64,000 bases of DNA from Lachnospiraceae bacterium (GCA_015057425.1 SVEL01000006.1:1-64000), one strand, 5' to 3'; counted from the first letter of the stretch, positions 54,199 to 64,000 are shown. The notes: generated by a model from the sequence alone, not told the origin. Numbers and translations are program-made.

Positions 54199-55059
54199 TT
54201 ACTGCATTTTGTTGATTGCTTCTGTAATGCACTTAGCAGGAGCAGAGTCGATAACAACATAATTAAGGTTACCGTTTAATAAATCCTGAACTGCTAAAGA
54301 ACCATTCTTATATCCGATTGTTGTAACAGGGAATCCGTCAAAGCCCCAATCAGCATCACCTTCGCAGTAGAACTGACCTGTTGTACCTGTCTGAACACCG
54401 ATTTTTGTCTTCTTATCTTTTGCCTTTAAGATAGCTTCAACTGCTGCAGCATCTTTGCAATCAGCGAATTCTTTATTGTCTGATGTTACGATAAGCTTCT
54501 GTGAAGCTGTGTAATATGATGTAGAGAAGTCTACATGTTCTTTACGGTCTTCTTTAACTGTAAGACCTGCCATAGCGATATCACATGTATGCTGTCCAAC
54601 TGATAAACAAACTGAATCGAAATCCATGTTCTGGATAACAAGTTCCATATTAAGGTAATCAGCAAGTGCCTTAGCGATTTCCATATCGATACCATAGTAT
54701 TTGTCACCCTTCTTGTATTCAAAAGGTTCAAATGCTGCATTTGTTGCTACTACCAACTGATCCTTTGAAGTATCAAGATCTGCTGATTCTACAGCTACAG
54801 GAGTACCTGTACCGAAGTTGTTGTTACAGATTTCATCAAACTTACCGTTTGCTTTAATTTCAGCGATGAAAGCATTAACCTTTTCTAATAATTCAGGCTG
54901 TGCTTTATCAACGCCAAAAGCATATTCTTCGTTTGTTAAATCAATTTCAATAACTGCTGCTTTCTTTTTTGCTGCATCTTTGTTGCCACATCCGACAACA
55001 GTAGCGGCAGCCATAACTACTACCAAACCGAGTGCTAATAATTTTTTTATAATATCCAT
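54199..55059 (-). CDS. Amino acid-binding lipoprotein with circularly permuted domain order
   Basis: A 286-residue lipoprotein (lipobox VVGC, C24) of the bacterial solute-binding family 3. The order is unusual: the strand-helix unit that normally ends such proteins (EEYAFGVDKAQPELLEKVNAFIAEIKANGKFDEI, here 44-77) comes first. Then the normal beginning (QLVVATNAAFEPFEY, from 101) and body follow, and the protein stops at VVIDSAPAKCITEAINKMQ, just where that unit should start. All pieces are intact, so it should fold and bind an amino acid. The ATG is almost touched by AGAAGG, an unusual ribosome-site spacing. Confidence 0.88.
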   Translation of the reverse strand: MDIIKKLLALGLVVVMAAATVVGCGNKDAAKKKAAVIEIDLTNEEYAFGVDKAQPELLEKVNAFIAEIKANGKFDEICNNNFGTGTPVAVESADLDTSKDQLVVATNAAFEPFEYKKGDKYYGIDMEIAKALADYLNMELVIQNMDFDSVCLSVGQHTCDIAMAGLTVKEDRKEHVDFSTSYYTASQKLIVTSDNKEFADCKDAAAVEAILKAKDKKTKIGVQTGTTGQFYCEGDADWGFDGFPVTTIGYKNGSLAVQDLLNGNLNYVVIDSAPAKCITEAINKMQ

Positions 55060-55084
55060 CCTTCTGTATAATTTTTCAATATTA

Positions 55085-55137
55085 CTTTCTTTTTGGGAAA
55101 ATAAAAGGTTTACATTCCTAAAAAGAAAGCAAACCTT
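55085..55137 (-). promoter_or_regulatory. Interleaved inverted repeats in the leader of the amino acid ABC operon
   Basis: CTTTCTTTTT (55085-55094) pairs with AAAAAGAAAG (55120-55129), and AAGGTTT (55105-55111) pairs with AAACCTT (55131-55137). The two pairings interlock, so the RNA could form an H-type pseudoknot, or one pair could be a DNA operator near the start of transcription. Confidence 0.45.
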
Positions 55138-55166
55138 ATTTTAGCATATGTAGTGTAAAAAAGCAA
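55138..55166 (-). promoter_or_regulatory. Promoter for the amino acid ABC operon
   Basis: On the minus strand TTGCTT (55161-55166), a 17-base spacer and TAAAAT (55138-55143). Confidence 0.6.
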
Positions 55167-55223
55167 GGTGATAAAGTTGTATAACTATTATTTTTACTGT
55201 ATTTTTTGAAGTTTTGCAGTTAA

Positions 55224-56831
55224 TTATTGCCCTGATTTTTCTTTAGAATTTTTTCTTATTAATATTATGCATACCACAGAATCGATTATGATGACGGCAA
55301 ATACAGGAATAATAACATACCATACTGAGAAAGAGTTTTTAGGTTCTTCGTCTGCAATGATATTTAGTTTCCCGCGTGTGGTTGTTTCTTTTTCAGGAAA
55401 TTTAAGCAAGTCATCTGTTGTAAACGTTATATCAGCAGATTTTACGGATACTCCGTCAGGAAGAGAAGAACCACCGTAAACAGAAGCTTTGCTGTCAGCT
55501 TTTAATTTGAGAAATCCCTGTGTATTGACGGAACCGTCAGCGTTTCTCCAAAGTGAATGAAAGTCAGCACTGTTATCAGGAGCAGTTATGATTTCAAAGT
55601 CATCGGCATTAAGTGATATATCGGAAATGTCTCCTGTATATACTTTGTCAGAAGGAGTCTTTGTATCGACACATACTTTTTCGTTGACTTCAAGGTAGCC
55701 GTCAGGTGTATAAAAAAGTGAATTTTCACAGGTTCCTCTATACTTATCCTTTGAAATGGAATTTGTGGAAAAAGATATAAGGCTTGCAAGATAGTTATCA
55801 GATGTAAGCTGTCTTGCAAAGTCAAAGTTGGCTTTTTCACCATTTTCAAGGCTGTTATTAAATGAAGTACAGTTAATTACTGCAATTGTTCCCGGATTGG
55901 AATTGTCTGTAAAACCATGATTTTTATTTTCGAATGCAATACAGTTTACAACGGTGTGGTTGACACTTATAGCTTCGCCGCCAAGTTTAAAGCCGTTACC
56001 GTCTGCTTCAGCAGTAAATTTGCCATCAGTAGTCTGACCGTTTCTAAAGGCGATGCAGTTGATTAATGTTACTGAACCAATGGCACCGGTAGCTGATTTT
56101 GTGTATAAGTCCCAACCGTCATCAACATTGCAGTAGGCAATGCAACCGTCAAATATATTGCCTTCACCGCATGTCAGCTTTGCTGCAAATCCATCTGCAT
56201 TTTCGCCGGTTATATCCATATTGTTGTAAGATGTACAGTTGAGAATAAGGTTGTTTGCAGGCCAGGCTGACTTAGGCGTAGTAGAGCCTTTTCTGCTTAT
56301 TTGCAGACCGGAATCACGGTTAGCTTCAAATACGCAGTAGTCAACGGTGTTATTTGAACCTGTAACGTAGAGACCGTTATCAGCTGCTTTATATATTTTG
56401 AGTCCGTACAAATACCAGTAGTCTGCATCTAACTGAATTCCACGGTCATTGTCGTTGGTTCCTTCGTAACTTTCGGCAGAAAAATCAAGAGTTACCTGTC
56501 CCGGAGTTTCGGCTAAGAGACCAATGAATTTATCAGATGTTCCGCTTACCTCTTCGGGTATGGTTATCTGTGAATCAAAGGTGTATGTACCGTTTAATAA
56601 ACAAATTTCCGTTCCCGGAACAGCCTTTGATATGGCGGTTCTTAAATCTATAGGATTATCTTTTTCGCCGGTACCTTCTGCAGTGCCTTCAGGACTGCAA
56701 TAAACAGTGTTTACAAAATCCTTTGATACATCTCCTGATACCGTGGCCGGAGAAATTGATGATAAAAGTAATCCTGTCACAATAAGGAATGACAATGTTT
56801 TGTCTATTTTTAAATGTTTAAATCTGATCAT
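55224..56831 (-). CDS. Cell-surface pectate lyase-like protein (PL9-type beta-helix), membrane-anchored
   Basis: A 535-residue secreted protein. A signal sequence (about 12-32) is followed by a right-handed beta-helix of the polysaccharide lyase 9 type, which cleaves polygalacturonate by beta-elimination. The calcium ligands are in place: D213 (NADGF), D237, D238 and D241 (NVDDGWDLY), with the same spacing as in the known PL9 enzyme Pel9A; K282 (GNGFKLGG) matches the catalytic base. A C-terminal helix (about 505-527) and basic tail anchor it in the membrane. GGGAGG precedes the ATG. It is monocistronic. Confidence 0.9.
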   Translation of the reverse strand: MIRFKHLKIDKTLSFLIVTGLLLSSISPATVSGDVSKDFVNTVYCSPEGTAEGTGEKDNPIDLRTAISKAVPGTEICLLNGTYTFDSQITIPEEVSGTSDKFIGLLAETPGQVTLDFSAESYEGTNDNDRGIQLDADYWYLYGLKIYKAADNGLYVTGSNNTVDYCVFEANRDSGLQISRKGSTTPKSAWPANNLILNCTSYNNMDITGENADGFAAKLTCGEGNIFDGCIAYCNVDDGWDLYTKSATGAIGSVTLINCIAFRNGQTTDGKFTAEADGNGFKLGGEAISVNHTVVNCIAFENKNHGFTDNSNPGTIAVINCTSFNNSLENGEKANFDFARQLTSDNYLASLISFSTNSISKDKYRGTCENSLFYTPDGYLEVNEKVCVDTKTPSDKVYTGDISDISLNADDFEIITAPDNSADFHSLWRNADGSVNTQGFLKLKADSKASVYGGSSLPDGVSVKSADITFTTDDLLKFPEKETTTRGKLNIIADEEPKNSFSVWYVIIPVFAVIIIDSVVCIILIRKNSKEKSGQ

Positions 56832-56933
56832 AATAACCTCCCTTTGGCAAAACTATAGTTGATTATATCATAAATGTCATTGAAATAAAAGAAGAAATGC
56901 TCTGCTTGACTAAAGAATTAGAGTGATAGTTTA

Positions 56934-56962
56934 TTGACACGGGCGGTTTAGTGTGCTAAACT
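56934..56962 (+). promoter_or_regulatory. Promoter with overlapping palindrome before the second amino acid ABC operon
   Basis: TTGACA (56934-56939), a 17-base spacer and TAAACT (56957-56962). The palindrome GTTTAG-TGTG-CTAAAC (56946-56961) covers the end of the spacer and most of the -10, as expected for a repressor site. Confidence 0.65.
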
Positions 56963-57008
56963 AACTAAGCGATATTAAAAACATTACATATAGAAAGAGG
57001 TAAATATT

Positions 57009-57794
57009 ATGATGAAAAAGTTTTTAGCAAGCCTTTTGGTTGCAGTTATGACAGCAGCAATTTTTACAGGCTGTAACAAAGAGAAAAAAGAAGAGTTTGT
57101 AGTTGGTTTTGATGCTGAATATCCACCTTACGGATATATGGATGAAAAGGGAGAATATACAGGATTTGACCTTGAACTTGCAGAAGAAGTTTGTAAGTTA
57201 AACGGCTGGACACTTAAGAAACAGCCAATTGTATGGGAAAATAAGGATAATGAATTAAATTCAGGTTCTATCGATTGTATTTGGAATGGTTTTACTATTA
57301 ACGGCCGTGAAAAAGACTATACATGGTCAGTTCCTTACGTTGATAACAGCCAGGTAATTGTCGTTAAGGCAGACGCAGGTATTGCTACATATGCTGATCT
57401 TGCGGGAAAAATTGTTGGTGTACAGGCAGCGTCAGCAGCACTTGATGTTTTGAGTGATGAAAAGGCACAGAAGGCACTTGCAGATACATTTAAAGAACTT
57501 AATCAGTTTGCTGATTACAATACAGCATTCCTTGAACTTGAAGCAGGTTCTCTTGATGCGGTTGCTATGGATATAGGTGTAGCACAGTACCAGATTAATT
57601 CACGTGGTGGTGATAAGTTTGTTATTCTTGAAGAACACTTAAATGCAGAACAGTACGGTATCGGTTTCAAGAAGGGTAACACAGAACTTTGCGAAAAGGT
57701 TGAAAAAGCATTAACAACATTAAAAGAAAACGGTAAGTTTGATGAATTGGCTAAAAAATACGGCCTTGAAGATATGGTTTGCTTTGGAAAATAA
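57009..57794 (+). CDS. Polar amino acid-binding lipoprotein
   Basis: A 261-residue family 3 solute-binding lipoprotein (lipobox TGC at about 20-22) in the usual order: FVVGFDAEYPPYGYMDEKGEYTGFDLELAEEV at the start and NAEQYGIGFKKGNTELCEKVEKALTTLKENGKFDELAKKYG at 210-250. The helix-strand ending is the unit found at the front of the permuted protein at 54199. It supplies ligand to the permease and ATPase encoded next. The amino acid is unknown. GAGG lies eight bases before the ATG. Confidence 0.94.
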   Translation: MMKKFLASLLVAVMTAAIFTGCNKEKKEEFVVGFDAEYPPYGYMDEKGEYTGFDLELAEEVCKLNGWTLKKQPIVWENKDNELNSGSIDCIWNGFTINGREKDYTWSVPYVDNSQVIVVKADAGIATYADLAGKIVGVQAASAALDVLSDEKAQKALADTFKELNQFADYNTAFLELEAGSLDAVAMDIGVAQYQINSRGGDKFVILEEHLNAEQYGIGFKKGNTELCEKVEKALTTLKENGKFDELAKKYGLEDMVCFGK

Positions 57795-57806
57795 AGGAGT
57801 AGTCCG

Positions 57807-58454
57807 ATGAGTTTATTTACGATTATATCTCTTATGTCAGAAGGGATGTACAGGACAGTTGGTATATTTGTTCTTACATTGTTATTTTCACTTCCGTTGG
57901 GATTGATAGTCTGCTTCGGACGAATGTCGAAGAACTTTATTATTAGAACGATTACAAAAATATACATATCAATACTTCGTGGAACACCGCTGATGCTCCA
58001 GCTTATGGTTGTGTATTTTGGGCCGTATTATTTGTTTAAGATGTCTATCGGTGAATGGAGATATCCTGCCATAATAGTTGCATTTGCAATTAATTATGCG
58101 GCATATTTTGCAGAAATATATCGTTCAGGAATAGAAGCAATTCCAAAAGGACAGTATGAAGCAGCAGGACTTTTGGGATATAATAAAATTCAAACTTTTG
58201 TTAAGATAATACTTCCACAGGTAGTTAAAATAATACTTCCTTCTGTTACAAATGAGGTTATTACATTAGTAAAAGATACTTCACTTGCTTATACACTTAG
58301 TTATCTTGAAATGTTCGCACTTGCAAAACAGATTGCGGCAGCACAGACAACTATGGTTCCATTTGTGGTAGCAGGTGTGTTCTATTACATATTTAACCTG
58401 CTGGTATCAGTTACTATGGAACAGTTTGAAAAGAAGATAAATTATTTTAAGTAA
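57807..58454 (+). CDS. Polar amino acid ABC transporter permease
   Basis: A 215-residue HisMQ-type permease: five helices, [17 protein letters not shown], and the ATPase-contact loop [27 protein letters not shown] lies seven bases before the ATG. The gene begins 12 bases after the binding-protein gene and 16 before the ATPase gene, so all three form an operon. Confidence 0.94.
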   Translation: MSLFTIISLMSEGMYRTVGIFVLTLLFSLPLGLIVCFGRMSKNFIIRTITKIYISILRGTPLMLQLMVVYFGPYYLFKMSIGEWRYPAIIVAFAINYAAYFAEIYRSGIEAIPKGQYEAAGLLGYNKIQTFVKIILPQVVKIILPSVTNEVITLVKDTSLAYTLSYLEMFALAKQIAAAQTTMVPFVVAGVFYYIFNLLVSVTMEQFEKKINYFK

Positions 58455-58470
58455 AGAGAATGGAGTTACT

Positions 58471-59232
58471 ATGGTTTACCTTAAAATGGAAAATGTCAGC
58501 AAGAAATTTGATGACTTAGAAGTATTAAAAGATATATCGTTTCAGGTAAATGAGGGTGAGGTTGTATCTATAATCGGACCATCAGGCTCAGGAAAATCAA
58601 CACTGCTCAGATGTGCCACTTTATTGGAGATGATGGATTGCGGAAGTCTCAGCTATCTCGGTGAAGATGCAGCAATTATTATTGATGGGAAAGCTGTGTA
58701 TGCAAAGAAAAAAGAATTAAATAAGATTAAAGAAAATTTTGGTCTTGTGTTTCAAAATTTTAACCTTTTTCCACATTTTACCGTGCTAAAAAACATTACA
58801 GACGCTCCACTTAACGTTCAGAAGCGTCCGAAAGCTGAAGTTATGAAAGAAGCTGAAGAACTGCTTGAAAAAATGGGACTTAGCGATAAGAGAGATTATT
58901 ATCCTCATCAGTTATCCGGAGGACAGCAGCAGCGAGTGGCTATTGCAAGAGCATTGGCTATGAATCCGAAAGTATTGTTTTTTGATGAGCCTACATCTGC
59001 ATTGGATCCGGAACTTACCGGCGAAGTGCTTAAAGTTATCAAGTCTTTGGCTGAAACAAAGATGACTATGGTTATAGTTACCCATGAAATGGAATTTGCC
59101 CGCAATATTTCAGACAGAATTATATTTATGGACAAAGGCTATATTGAGCTTGAAGGAAGTGCAGAAGAGGTTTTCGAAGCAAAACACGAAAGGATGCAGG
59201 AATTTTTAGGAAAATTAACAAAAAATGTATAA
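58471..59232 (+). CDS. Polar amino acid ABC transporter ATP-binding protein
   Basis: A 253-residue ATPase with Walker [18 protein letters not shown], Walker [15 protein letters not shown] and VTHEME. Compared with the 52640 ATPase it has a short insertion ([21 protein letters not shown]) after the Walker A helix, common in the cystine/glutamine branch. TGGAG precedes the ATG. A terminator follows. Confidence 0.94.
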   Translation: MVYLKMENVSKKFDDLEVLKDISFQVNEGEVVSIIGPSGSGKSTLLRCATLLEMMDCGSLSYLGEDAAIIIDGKAVYAKKKELNKIKENFGLVFQNFNLFPHFTVLKNITDAPLNVQKRPKAEVMKEAEELLEKMGLSDKRDYYPHQLSGGQQQRVAIARALAMNPKVLFFDEPTSALDPELTGEVLKVIKSLAETKMTMVIVTHEMEFARNISDRIIFMDKGYIELEGSAEEVFEAKHERMQEFLGKLTKNV

Positions 59233-59247
59233 TATGTGTTATAATTG

Positions 59248-59276
59248 TAGGGGTTTGTGAAAACCCCTATTATTTT
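59248..59276 (+). terminator. Rho-independent terminator of the amino acid ABC operon
   Basis: A perfect nine-base stem TAGGGGTTT/AAACCCCTA (59248-59256 with 59261-59269), loop GTGA, then a T-rich stretch. Confidence 0.85.
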
Positions 59277-59294
59277 TGGAAGGAAAGATAACTA

Positions 59295-60674
59295 ATGAAG
59301 GATAAGACGACTGAAATCTTTAGAAATGCGCCTGTGCCGAAGGCGGTACTATATAATGTAATTCCATCAATCATAAGTATGATAATGGTATTGGTATATA
59401 ATCTTGCAGATACATTTTTTATAGGACAGACAGATGACCCATTGAAGGTTGCTGCGGTGTCATTTGCTACACCTGTATTTTTATTGTTTATGGCAGTGGG
59501 TATGCTTTTTGGCATCGGAGGAACTTCACTTATTTCACGTATGTTAGGTGAAGGTAAACGTGAAAAGGCAAAGCGTACCTCCGCATTTTGTTTTTGGACT
59601 GGGCTTTCAATTGGTATTGTGGCTATGATTTTTATATGGATTTTTTCAAGACCAATTTGCAGAATTGTTGGTGCAGATAATGAAACAATAGGATTTTCTA
59701 TGGAATATCTTAATATCGTAGCACTTGGAATTCCATTTCTTATAATAAGTAATTCTTTCAGTAATATTATACGAGCTGAAGGAAAGGCACAAATTGCCAT
59801 GTCGGGTATGATAGTAGGTAATATTATAAATGTTATCCTTGATCCGATTATGATACTTACATTTGGTTGGGGTGTTGCAGGTGCAGCTATCGCCACAGTT
59901 CTTGGAAATGTTGCTTCGGCAACTATTTATATTGCGCACTTAGTATCAAATAAAACGATACTTTCAATTAAGCCAAGGGATTATAGTGTAAAGGATAAAA
60001 TCTTTTCAGGTGTTATGGCAATCGGTATTCCGGCTTCTCTTAACAGTATTCTTATGAGTACATCAAATATAGTTATCAATAATGTGATGGCTGGCTTTGA
60101 AGATGGTAATATAGTGGTTGCAGGGTTGGGTGTAGCCATGAAGGTTAACATGATAGTAGTTATGCTTCTTATAGGCCTTGGAAGTGGTGTACAGCCGTTA
60201 CTTGGATATTGTTTCGGTGCAGGTAATCGTAAGAGATATATGCAGGTACTGCGTTTTTCGCTTGCGTTTGCATTTGTGTTAAGTATGATAATGACATTTA
60301 TATGTTATTTCGGTGCTGAGACGCTTGTTAAGGCATTCCTGGAAAATGAGCAGGCATTTGGCTATGGTATGAAGTTTTCAAGGATATACATTTTGTCGGG
60401 ACCGATTATGGGAATATTGTTTGTTATGATAAATGCGTTACAGTCAACAGGTGCTGCGATTCCATCGCTAATTCTATCCATAAGCCGTCAGGGACTTGTG
60501 TTTATGCCGGTGTTGTTTACACTGAAACTGATATTTAACGAGGCCGAAAAAGTTGCATATGCACAGCCTATTACAGATTATCTTGCGGTGACGGTAGCGG
60601 TTATTTTATTTATAATTACATACTTTAAATATATAAAAAAGATAGATAAAAGAGTTGAAGAATTTACAGAGTAG
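59295..60674 (+). CDS. MATE family efflux transporter
   Basis: A 459-residue, twelve-helix transporter of the MATE family. It starts APVPKAVLYNVIPSIISMIMVLVYNLADTFFIGQ, the standard N-terminal motif, and has the internal repeat AIPASLNSILMSTSNIVINN in the second half. It exports organic cations or drugs against Na+ or H+; the substrate is unknown. GGAAGGAAAG precedes the ATG. The GH2 gene follows 60 bases later. Confidence 0.93.
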   Translation: MKDKTTEIFRNAPVPKAVLYNVIPSIISMIMVLVYNLADTFFIGQTDDPLKVAAVSFATPVFLLFMAVGMLFGIGGTSLISRMLGEGKREKAKRTSAFCFWTGLSIGIVAMIFIWIFSRPICRIVGADNETIGFSMEYLNIVALGIPFLIISNSFSNIIRAEGKAQIAMSGMIVGNIINVILDPIMILTFGWGVAGAAIATVLGNVASATIYIAHLVSNKTILSIKPRDYSVKDKIFSGVMAIGIPASLNSILMSTSNIVINNVMAGFEDGNIVVAGLGVAMKVNMIVVMLLIGLGSGVQPLLGYCFGAGNRKRYMQVLRFSLAFAFVLSMIMTFICYFGAETLVKAFLENEQAFGYGMKFSRIYILSGPIMGILFVMINALQSTGAAIPSLILSISRQGLVFMPVLFTLKLIFNEAEKVAYAQPITDYLAVTVAVILFIITYFKYIKKIDKRVEEFTE

Positions 60675-60734
60675 AGTTATAATATCAATATGGTTGTGTG
60701 ATAAAGTGATGATAAAAAGTGGGGTAGTAGAGAA

Positions 60735-62444
60735 GTGATAGAATGTTGGCATGGGTATCCAAGGCCACAGATGATAAAGGATAAGTTTATCAATCTTAAT
60801 GGTCGGTGGTTACTTAATGGGAAGAAAATTGTAATTCCTTTTCCACCACAGTCAAAACTTTCGGAATATAATTATGATGGAGAAGAGGAATTGGTTTATG
60901 AAACTGATTTTTATATTCCGGATGACTATGACAGAGACAGGATATTGTTGCATTTTGGTGCCGTTGACCAGATAACGGATGTATATGTCAATGATAAGTT
61001 TGTCGGAAATCACGAAGGCGGGTACAATCCGTTTTACTTTGATGTAACCGAAACGGTTGTAAAAGGAAATAATCATTTGACGGTAAAAGCTGTGGACAGG
61101 CTTGATACAGATATTCCGTATGGTAAGCAGTGTAAGAAACGCGGAGGTATGTGGTATACGCCCGTAAGTGGTATATGGCAGACAGTGTGGCTTGAAAATG
61201 TTCCGGATGAACTTGTTGAAGATATAATTATTACACCGGAGATTGACAGCGTCACTATAGAGCTAAAGGGCAACGTCTGTGGATTTAAAGTACAGATATA
61301 TAAGGAACCTGTAAAGGAAGAATTTGAGAAAATATATAACGGTGATTTATATGAATCCGGTGAAAATATAGTTATAGATTTTGAGGGGCGTAAAGGTAAG
61401 GTTGATTTTATCAGGGAAAAAATAAATGTTGTTAATTGGACACCTGAAGAACCATACCTTTATATAATGAAAATTATTACTGAAACAGAGACTATTAAAA
61501 GTTATTTTGCACTACGTAGAATAGAAATCTGCGATATAAAAGGTGTTAAAAGGGTTTGTCTTAATGGTAGTCCGATATTTCTTCATGGTGTGTTGGATCA
61601 GGGATATTTTCGGGATGGAATATATCTTCCGCAGAACGAAATGGAATATGACAGAGATGTTATACGTATGAAAAAACTTGGTTTCAATATGCTTAGAAAA
61701 CATATTAAAGTTGAGCCGGAACGTTTCTATTATGCGTGTGACAGGCTTGGAATGCTGGTTATGCAGGATATGGTTAATAATGGGGAATATTCGTTTGTTC
61801 GTGATACGGCATTGCCGACACTGGGATTTAAGAAAAAGAAAGATTCCTATAAAAAGAAGCGCGATTTGAAAAAATGGGACGGGCAGTTAAAAAAGTTTAA
61901 AGAACATACTACAGAAACTATAAAACATTTATATAATCATCCTTCCATAGTTGCATATACAATCTTCAATGAAGGCTGGGGCCAGAAGGAAAGCGATGAT
62001 ATGTATATGTATGTACGTAAGCTTGATGATACGAGGGTTATAGATTCGACATCCGGATGGTTTGCACAGTCAGAAAATGATTTTGACAGCAGACATATAT
62101 ATTTTAAAGAGAAGAAGCCAACTGTCAAAGGAAAGCCGTTGCTGGTATCAGAATGCGGTGGTTATAAGATGTCGGTAGAGGGACATTTGTACAGCGAAAA
62201 GTCCTACGGATACGGTAAGTGTGAGTCATCGGAAGAACTTACCGGTCGTATAGGTAAGATGTATGAACAAATGATTATTCCAGGTATAGAAGAAGGCATA
62301 TGCGGATGTATTTATACGCAGCTTAGCGATGTCGAAGATGAGATAAATGGTTTATATACTTACGACAGAGAAGTATGTAAAGTACAGGAAGAAAAGATGC
62401 TCAATATAAGAGTTGAAATAGACAAAATAGTAGAAAAAATTTAA
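60735..62444 (+). CDS. Glycoside hydrolase family 2 (beta-galactosidase/glucuronidase-like)
   Basis: A 569-residue cytoplasmic enzyme with no signal peptide. A jelly-roll sugar-binding domain ([34 protein letters not shown]), an immunoglobulin-like domain and a TIM barrel are present. The acid/base Glu is in TIFNEGWGQ and the nucleophile Glu in LLVSECGGY. It is shorter than most beta-galactosidases and ends soon after the barrel. Sugar specificity is not clear. The start is GTG with a weak GAGAA upstream. The MCP gene follows 16 bases later. Confidence 0.88.
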   Translation: MIECWHGYPRPQMIKDKFINLNGRWLLNGKKIVIPFPPQSKLSEYNYDGEEELVYETDFYIPDDYDRDRILLHFGAVDQITDVYVNDKFVGNHEGGYNPFYFDVTETVVKGNNHLTVKAVDRLDTDIPYGKQCKKRGGMWYTPVSGIWQTVWLENVPDELVEDIIITPEIDSVTIELKGNVCGFKVQIYKEPVKEEFEKIYNGDLYESGENIVIDFEGRKGKVDFIREKINVVNWTPEEPYLYIMKIITETETIKSYFALRRIEICDIKGVKRVCLNGSPIFLHGVLDQGYFRDGIYLPQNEMEYDRDVIRMKKLGFNMLRKHIKVEPERFYYACDRLGMLVMQDMVNNGEYSFVRDTALPTLGFKKKKDSYKKKRDLKKWDGQLKKFKEHTTETIKHLYNHPSIVAYTIFNEGWGQKESDDMYMYVRKLDDTRVIDSTSGWFAQSENDFDSRHIYFKEKKPTVKGKPLLVSECGGYKMSVEGHLYSEKSYGYGKCESSEELTGRIGKMYEQMIIPGIEEGICGCIYTQLSDVEDEINGLYTYDREVCKVQEEKMLNIRVEIDKIVEKI

Positions 62445-62460
62445 ATGCAGAGGTGGAAAA

Positions 62461-64000
62461 ATGGGTAAACAGAAAAAAACAGTGAAAATCAGAAACGTTA
62501 AGACAAGAAGAATGAGCATTCAGTTAAAGATATCTTTACCTGTTGCTATTCTTATGATTATTGTGTGTGCAGGCATAGGTGTTCTTTCATACATTCAGGC
62601 AGAGACCGGCATGGTTGCTGCAGGTGTTGAACAGGCAGATATGGCGGCAAGTATTGTACTTGAAGCTATAGACGGAAACCTTGTAAAGGAAATCAAGGAA
62701 GGTACAGATGATTCTGAAGCATACAAAACAACGCTTGAAGCACTTAGAGCAAAAAGAGAAGTATGTAATATAGCTTATGTTTATACTTTATATGCAGATA
62801 ATGGTACGGTATACTATGGTGTTGATGCTGATGAATCAGAAGACCAATGTGTTGCAGGTGAAGAGTTTGAAGTATCATATGATGAACTGGAAGGCGTATT
62901 TAACGGCGAAGAATATGTGCAGGATTATATAGATAAGACAGAAGACGGTGAACTCGTTTCTGTGTATAAGCCTATTAAGGACGGTTCAGGTAAGGTTGTT
63001 GCTGTTTTGGGATGTGACTATGATGCTGCAAGTGTTAGCGCCAGACTTGATACTTTGTTATTGACAGTTATTGGTATTACGGTTGCAGCTATAGTGATTG
63101 GACTTGTAATTATTAATTTTATTGTTTCAAGAACATCAAGACAGCTTAGAATAGTAGATACAAAGTTATTTGACCTTGTAAACAGCGAAGGTGACCTTAC
63201 ACAGACACTTGATGTAAGAAGCGGTGATGAAATGGAATTGATTTCTGATAATGTAAATTCCTTGCTTGCATACATCCGTGAGATTATGATTCAGATAGCA
63301 GACAGTTCCAATAAGTTAAATGATTCGTCTAAGAGAGTTTCGGAAGAACTTGCGTCAGCAGATGTAGGTATTACGGATGTTTCTGCAACAATGCAGCAGA
63401 TGAGTGCAGCTATGGAAGAAACAACAGCTTCATTAAATGAAATTAACAGTTCAATTATAGAAATCTACAATTCGATTGAAAGCATTCTTAAGGAAGCTGA
63501 ATCCGGAAGAAACTTTACAGAAGATATTAAGAAGAAGGCTGACAGCACAAGAGAAGATGCTATAAGCAGTAAAGATAATGCAAAAGTTGTAGTTGAAAAG
63601 ATGATTACAAACGTTAATGAAAAGCTTGAACAGTCAAAGAATGTTGAAAAGATTACAGAGCTTACTGCTGATATTATCAATATTGCTGACCAGACAAATC
63701 TCCTTGCACTTAATGCTTCAATCGAAGCTGCAAGAGCAGGTGAATCAGGTAGAGGCTTTGCGGTAGTTGCAAGTGAGATCGGTAAGCTTGCAGAAGATTC
63801 TTCAAGTGTTGCAGCTGCAATTCAGCAGGTAAGTAAAGAAGTTGTAGAAGCAGTTGATGCGTTGGCGACAGAGGCTGAAAATATGCTTGTATTTATGAAT
63901 GAATCTGCTATGAAAGGCTTTGAAAATCTTGTTGAAACAAGTGATGATTACACTAATACGGCAGATGGTATTCATGAATTGATGCAGAAGTTCACAACAT
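62461..64000 (+). CDS. Methyl-accepting chemotaxis protein (3' end outside window)
   Basis: At least 513 residues, open to the end of the window. Helix 1 (about 21-46), an extracellular Cache-like sensor (about 47-195), helix 2 (about 199-222) and a HAMP segment ([19 protein letters not shown] region) lead to the signalling domain with its hairpin tip [32 protein letters not shown]. The missing part should be the second arm of the coiled coil. GAGGTGG lies before the ATG. It follows the GH2 gene directly, and they may share a transcript. Confidence 0.93.
   Translation, partial: MGKQKKTVKIRNVKTRRMSIQLKISLPVAILMIIVCAGIGVLSYIQAETGMVAAGVEQADMAASIVLEAIDGNLVKEIKEGTDDSEAYKTTLEALRAKREVCNIAYVYTLYADNGTVYYGVDADESEDQCVAGEEFEVSYDELEGVFNGEEYVQDYIDKTEDGELVSVYKPIKDGSGKVVAVLGCDYDAASVSARLDTLLLTVIGITVAAIVIGLVIINFIVSRTSRQLRIVDTKLFDLVNSEGDLTQTLDVRSGDEMELISDNVNSLLAYIREIMIQIADSSNKLNDSSKRVSEELASADVGITDVSATMQQMSAAMEETTASLNEINSSIIEIYNSIESILKEAESGRNFTEDIKKKADSTREDAISSKDNAKVVVEKMITNVNEKLEQSKNVEKITELTADIINIADQTNLLALNASIEAARAGESGRGFAVVASEIGKLAEDSSSVAAAIQQVSKEVVEAVDALATEAENMLVFMNESAMKGFENLVETSDDYTNTADGIHELMQKFTT

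Noticed and set aside
55060-55166. T-box leader for the amino acid transporter operon
   Set aside because: No T-box sequence (AGGGTGGNACCGCG-like) and the leader is too short.
59270-59896. Open frame of 208 codons on the minus strand opposite the MATE gene
   Set aside because: A shadow frame of a membrane-protein gene, Ile/Pro-rich, without a ribosome site or family match.

Overview
The window looks like chromosome from a low-GC, anaerobic, motile Clostridia of the Lachnospiraceae type. Support: AT-rich codon use with strong GGAGG-type ribosome sites, an [FeFe]-hydrogenase maturation cluster (hydE-hydG-hydF with its TM1266-family regulator), an MCP-heavy signalling repertoire, a cell-surface PL9-type pectate lyase, and family signatures common there (DUF554, DUF1836, YerC/TrpR-like, DUF4230, DUF2752). 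A pectin-using gut genus such as Lachnospira is an inference only. No rRNA, tRNA, CRISPR array, transposase or phage gene was seen.

Layout. 1-4319: short, same-strand accessory genes (HTH/zinc-ribbon regulator, DUF1801 protein, three GNAT acetyltransferases, a small membrane protein, a P-loop nucleotide kinase-like protein). 4368-10449 (minus): a tightly coupled four-gene operon of two membrane-anchored BMP/PnrA-like ligand-binding proteins, a hybrid histidine kinase with receiver and Hpt domains, and a receiver-GGDEF cyclase. This reads as a ligand-to-c-di-GMP phosphorelay and is the best candidate for an undescribed system here. 10612-17067: DUF4230 protein, PTS IICBA, DUF554 protein, a truncated cardiolipin synthase remnant, a glycerophosphodiesterase and an MFS transporter. 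17286-19701: an array of very small two-helix membrane proteins ending in a His/Met tail, with a decayed duplicate copy and AT-rich inverted repeats, then an anchored PstS-like protein.

19698-24149: a promoter-leader-terminator unit and a structured repeat precede TM1266-hydE-hydG-hydF. 24154-24478 is a 325-bp nested inverted-repeat element with a multi-hairpin core. 24477-29622: a NarL-type two-component pair divergent from a three-gene ABC-2 exporter, with repeated operator-like sites between. 29710-40889: HAD-DUF2752 fusion, mnmA, CDF transporter, asnA, cyclophilin, methyltransferase, hslO, cold-shock protein, orphan NMT1-like lipoprotein, YerC-like and DUF1836 regulators. 41108-48664: GT2 and LTA-synthase-like pair, pcrA-type helicase, RlmD-type methyltransferase. 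48874-64000: an MCP-PilZ fusion, a surface protein, thioredoxin, two polar amino acid ABC systems (one with a circularly permuted binding protein), PL9 pectate lyase, MATE pump, GH2 glycosidase and an MCP cut by the window end.

The c-di-GMP producer (4368-5732) and a likely c-di-GMP-reading chemoreceptor (48874-50961) fall in the same window, so nutrient sensing, motility and plant-polysaccharide use may be linked; that link is inference.
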